From Longispora sp047121295 (GTDB lineage: Bacteria > Actinomycetota > Actinomycetes > Mycobacteriales > Micromonosporaceae), in NCBI RefSeq assembly GCF_047121295.1, contig NZ_CP139447.1, positions 5,394,001 through 5,458,000 on the forward strand: a stretch of DNA of 64,000 nucleotides. Direction: 5' to 3'. Shown here piece by piece: positions 61,289-64,000 of this stretch (the stretch's first letter is position 1; every line of letters begins with the position of its first letter). The notes under the pieces were generated by a model, which was not told the DNA's origin, did no database searches, and saw only the letters and a list, made by a program, of their open reading frames with translations. The position numbers and the translations under genes are program-made.

Positions 61289-63988
61289 GTGGATCTCGTG
61301 GGTAGGGAGCAGGAGCTCGCCCTGCTGCGCGCCCAGGTCCGCGCCGTTAAAGACGGACAATTCCGATGTGTACTGGTGGGTGGCGACCCCGGCATCGGCA
61401 AGACCCGCCTGCTCGCGGAGCTGGACGACGGCATCCGGTACGTACGCGGCGTCTGCGTACCGAGCCCGGACGCCCCGCCGCTGTGGCCGTGGCGGTACGT
61501 GCTCACCGTCCTCGGCCGGCCGGTCCCCGAGGGCACGGGGTTCGACGTCCTGGTCCGCTACGCCGAGGAGCTGCTCGCCGCCGCCGAGGAGCCGCTGCTC
61601 GTGGTTGTGGACGACCTCCAGCACGCAGACCCGGCGACGGCCAGCCTGTTCGGCCACCTCGCCGCCCTGTGCCCGGCCCGGCCGCTCGGCGTGATCGGCG
61701 CGTACCGGGGCGAGACCAGCCCGGTGTCGGCCACCGGACCGGCCGTCGCGCGGATCCGGCTGCGGGGGCTGGACGCGGCGGGCGTGGGCACGTACCTGGA
61801 GAAACTGCTGGACCGACCGGTGCCCGGGCCGGTCGTCGCGGAGCTGCGCCGGCGCACCGAGGGCAACCCGCACCTGCTCGCCGAGATCGTGCCGCACCTG
61901 ACGGCCGACGACCTCGACGGCCGGGGCGACCGGCTGCCGATCCGCTGGCCGGCGGAGGCCCGCGCGGAGGCGGCGGCCCGGATCGACGCGCTGGACCCGG
62001 CGACCCGGGCCGTGCTGGCGACGGCGAGCGTGATCGGCCGCGAGTTCGACCTGGCGATCCTGGAACGCGTGGCCACCACCCGGGCCCGCGCCACCCACGC
62101 CCGCCCCACCCCGCCGGCCACCCCACCCGGCCCCGGCTCCGCCCCGGGCCCCGACTCCGGCTCCGACGCGGGCCCCGGCTCCGGACACGGCGAAGGCCCC
62201 GGCGAGGGCCACCGCGAGGGCCCGGGCCCCGTCCCCGGCACGATCCGCCGACCCGGCGGCACCGGCACCGGCGCCATCTGGGCCAACCCCGGCCCGACCC
62301 CGGGCGACCCCGGGCACCCGCCCGACCTGCTCACCGGCCTCGACGTCGGCGTCGCCGCCGGCCTGCTCACCGCCCTGCCCGGCCAGGTCTACGCCTTCGA
62401 CCGCGCCGTGACCCGCGAGGTGCTGTACGAGTCGCTGCCCGCCCGGGACCGGGCCCGCACCCACGAGGCGACCGCCGACGCGCTGACCGCGTTCAGCGCC
62501 GACGTCGGCGAGCGCGGCCCCACGGCCGCGGAGCTGGCCCACCACCTGGTCGCGGCGGCCGTCCTCGGCGGCGACGACCGGCTCGACCGGGCGATCTCCT
62601 ACTCGGTCGCCGCCGGCACCGCCGAGGACGTCGGCCCGCACGAGGCCGCCGGGCACTTCGCGGCGGCCGTCCGGCTCGCCGTCCGCGCGGACTGGCCGCC
62701 GGCCGCCCTGGGCCGGCTCGTCGTCGCGCTCGGCCGGGCCCGGCTCGCCGTCGGCGACCTCGCGGACGGCCGGGGCGTACTCGCCGCCGCCGCCCGGCAC
62801 GCCCGCCGGGCCGGGGACGCCGAACTCCTGGCCCAGATCGCGCTCAGCCACGGCCCGCGCGCCGGCCTCGGCGACACCGCACCCCCGCCCGACCAGGCCC
62901 TCGTCGCCCTGCTCCGCGAGGCCCTCCAGGGCGACGTGGCCGACCCCGCCCCGCTGCGGGCCCGGCTCGCGGTCGAGCTCGTCGGTACCCCCGAGGCCGC
63001 GTCCCTCGCCGAAACGGCGGGCGACGGCCCGGAAGCCCTGTTGGCGCTGTACGCGGTCGACCCCCGCCCGGGCTACGCCGCCGCCGCCCTGCGCGCCGCC
63101 ACCGACCCGCTGACCGAGTGCCGGGCCCGGCTGGCCGTCGCGCACCACCAGCTCGAACTCGGCGCCGTGGCCCCCGCCCGCCGGGAGCTGGACGAGGTGA
63201 CCCGGCTGCGCCTGAGGAACCCCCTCGGCCGGTGGTGGGCCGCGCAGGCCGAGGCGCACGTGGCGATCCTGTCCGGCGACCTGGAACGCGCCGAGCCGCT
63301 CGTCGAGTCCGCCCTCGCGATCGGCCGGGGCGCCGACGCGCACTCCGCCGCCCTCGGCCACCTGGCCCAGCTCACGACGCTGCGCGCGTTGCAGGGCCGG
63401 CTGCCCGACCTGGCCCCGGCCCTCGCCGACCTGGACCACCCCGCGCCCCGCCCGCCGTGGCTGGCCGCCGCCGCCGCGCTGGTCGCCGCGCACCGGGGCG
63501 AGTCGGCGATCGCCGAGGCGCTGTTGGAGGCCGCGCTGGGCGACGAGCGGGGCAGCCTGTGGACGTCGGTGCTGCTCCTGGAGGTCGCGGCCCTGGTCGG
63601 GCACACCGCCGCCGCCGAGCGGCTGACCAGCGCCCTGAGCCCGCACGCGCACCGGTGGATCGTGATCGGCCCGGCGGTCAGCTCCGCCGGCCCGGTGGCG
63701 CTGGTGCTCGCCCGGGCCGGCGCGGACCCCCGCCGCACGGCCGGCTGGCTGGAACTCGCGGGCACGATGGTCGCCGGCACGCCCTGGGAGGTGCCCGAGG
63801 CCCGCACGCCGGGACTGACCCGCCGCGAGCAGGAGGTGCTGGAGCTGGCCGTCGGGGGCGCGTCGGCGAAGGACATCGCCGAACGGCTGTTCATCGGCGA
63901 GCGCACGGTCGAGACCCACCTGGCGAACATCTACCGCAAGCTCGGCGTCCGCTCCAGGATCGAGCTCGTCGCCCTACACAAAACCTGA
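61289..63988 (+). CDS. LuxR-family regulator with N-terminal ATPase (LAL type)
   Basis: 899 residues. Walker A GGDPGIGKT (near 31-39), Walker B LLVVVDDLQHADPAT; a Gly/Pro/His low-complexity insert (about 270-340) interrupts the ATPase/helical part; TPR-like middle; C-terminal LuxR HTH TPGLTRREQEVLELAVGGASAKDIAERLFIGERTVETHLANIYRKLGV. GTG start with GGGGAGG. Upstream 61174-61288 carries TACGGAT/ATCCGTA arms (61239-61273). Divergent from the kinase/repeat-protein unit. A target operon is not evident. Confidence 0.93.
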   Translation: MDLVGREQELALLRAQVRAVKDGQFRCVLVGGDPGIGKTRLLAELDDGIRYVRGVCVPSPDAPPLWPWRYVLTVLGRPVPEGTGFDVLVRYAEELLAAAEEPLLVVVDDLQHADPATASLFGHLAALCPARPLGVIGAYRGETSPVSATGPAVARIRLRGLDAAGVGTYLEKLLDRPVPGPVVAELRRRTEGNPHLLAEIVPHLTADDLDGRGDRLPIRWPAEARAEAAARIDALDPATRAVLATASVIGREFDLAILERVATTRARATHARPTPPATPPGPGSAPGPDSGSDAGPGSGHGEGPGEGHREGPGPVPGTIRRPGGTGTGAIWANPGPTPGDPGHPPDLLTGLDVGVAAGLLTALPGQVYAFDRAVTREVLYESLPARDRARTHEATADALTAFSADVGERGPTAAELAHHLVAAAVLGGDDRLDRAISYSVAAGTAEDVGPHEAAGHFAAAVRLAVRADWPPAALGRLVVALGRARLAVGDLADGRGVLAAAARHARRAGDAELLAQIALSHGPRAGLGDTAPPPDQALVALLREALQGDVADPAPLRARLAVELVGTPEAASLAETAGDGPEALLALYAVDPRPGYAAAALRAATDPLTECRARLAVAHHQLELGAVAPARRELDEVTRLRLRNPLGRWWAAQAEAHVAILSGDLERAEPLVESALAIGRGADAHSAALGHLAQLTTLRALQGRLPDLAPALADLDHPAPRPPWLAAAAALVAAHRGESAIAEALLEAALGDERGSLWTSVLLLEVAALVGHTAAAERLTSALSPHAHRWIVIGPAVSSAGPVALVLARAGADPRRTAGWLELAGTMVAGTPWEVPEARTPGLTRREQEVLELAVGGASAKDIAERLFIGERTVETHLANIYRKLGVRSRIELVALHKT

Positions 63989-64000
63989 AACCATTTTTTT

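Overview
The window is very GC-rich, uses GTG and TTG starts freely, packs genes into operons with 4-base ATGA/GTGA overlaps, and carries actinobacterial families: an AfsR/SARP regulator, Pkn-type kinases, a LuxR-family ATPase regulator, Sec-secreted polysaccharidases with Pro/Thr-rich linkers and LPxTG-like anchors. This points to a filamentous actinomycete chromosome. A Micromonosporaceae-like host is my guess from gene content, not shown directly. I see no rRNA, tRNA, CRISPR array, transposase or integrase, so the window reads as ordinary chromosome rich in accessory functions.

Layout. 1-1030: azoreductase (cut by the window edge) divergent from an HxlR sensor, with a palindromic operator. 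1032-4220: a P-loop protein, then a tight three-gene cassette: membrane protein with a Cys/Ser-rich tail, a DUF692/MNIO iron enzyme and a small partner. 4282-7874: GH63-type glycosidase, GT2 polysaccharide synthase and a 44-residue LPVTG mini-protein. 7930-10221: TetR and DHA2 efflux pump with twin operators. 10324-16069: secreted protein of unknown family, FAD disulfide oxidoreductase and TetR, YCII protein, HemK-like methyltransferase behind a leader peptide and hairpin, SDR and MarR with a palindrome between. 16303-23522: a five-gene acyl-CoA operon (TIGR03084-like protein, AtuA/DUF1446, carboxyltransferase, biotin carboxylase, acyl-CoA dehydrogenase).

23738-33793: Spo0M-like protein, membrane protein, hydrolase-fold protein, GH18 chitinase, membrane-tethered tautomerase-fold protein, diguanylate cyclase, and a pseudokinase coupled to an FHA/PqqD-like/M50 membrane protease. 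34007-42309: a beta-1,3-glucan operon (GH81, ABC sugar importer, GH1, LacI) behind GAGAGCGCTCTC palindromes. 42458-50979: LRV-repeat protein, a four-gene dipeptide/cell-wall operon (serine-racemase/threonine-dehydratase-like enzyme, D-Ala ligase, VanX, acyltransferase), an Asp-rich repeat protein and an SdrD-like surface protein.

51056-55710: a compact putative RiPP locus: SARP regulator, 44-residue precursor-like peptide and HExxH enzyme, with a SARP-type direct repeat before the peptide gene. 55827-64000: LPVTG surface protein, endolysin-like enzyme, Ser/Thr kinase, a repeat-bearing protein with a short helical N-terminus, and a LuxR-family regulator.

The strongest leads for new biology are the MNIO cassette (1705-3876), the SARP/HExxH peptide locus (51056-55710), the leader-peptide attenuator at 14651-14738 and the dipeptide operon at 45251-48014.
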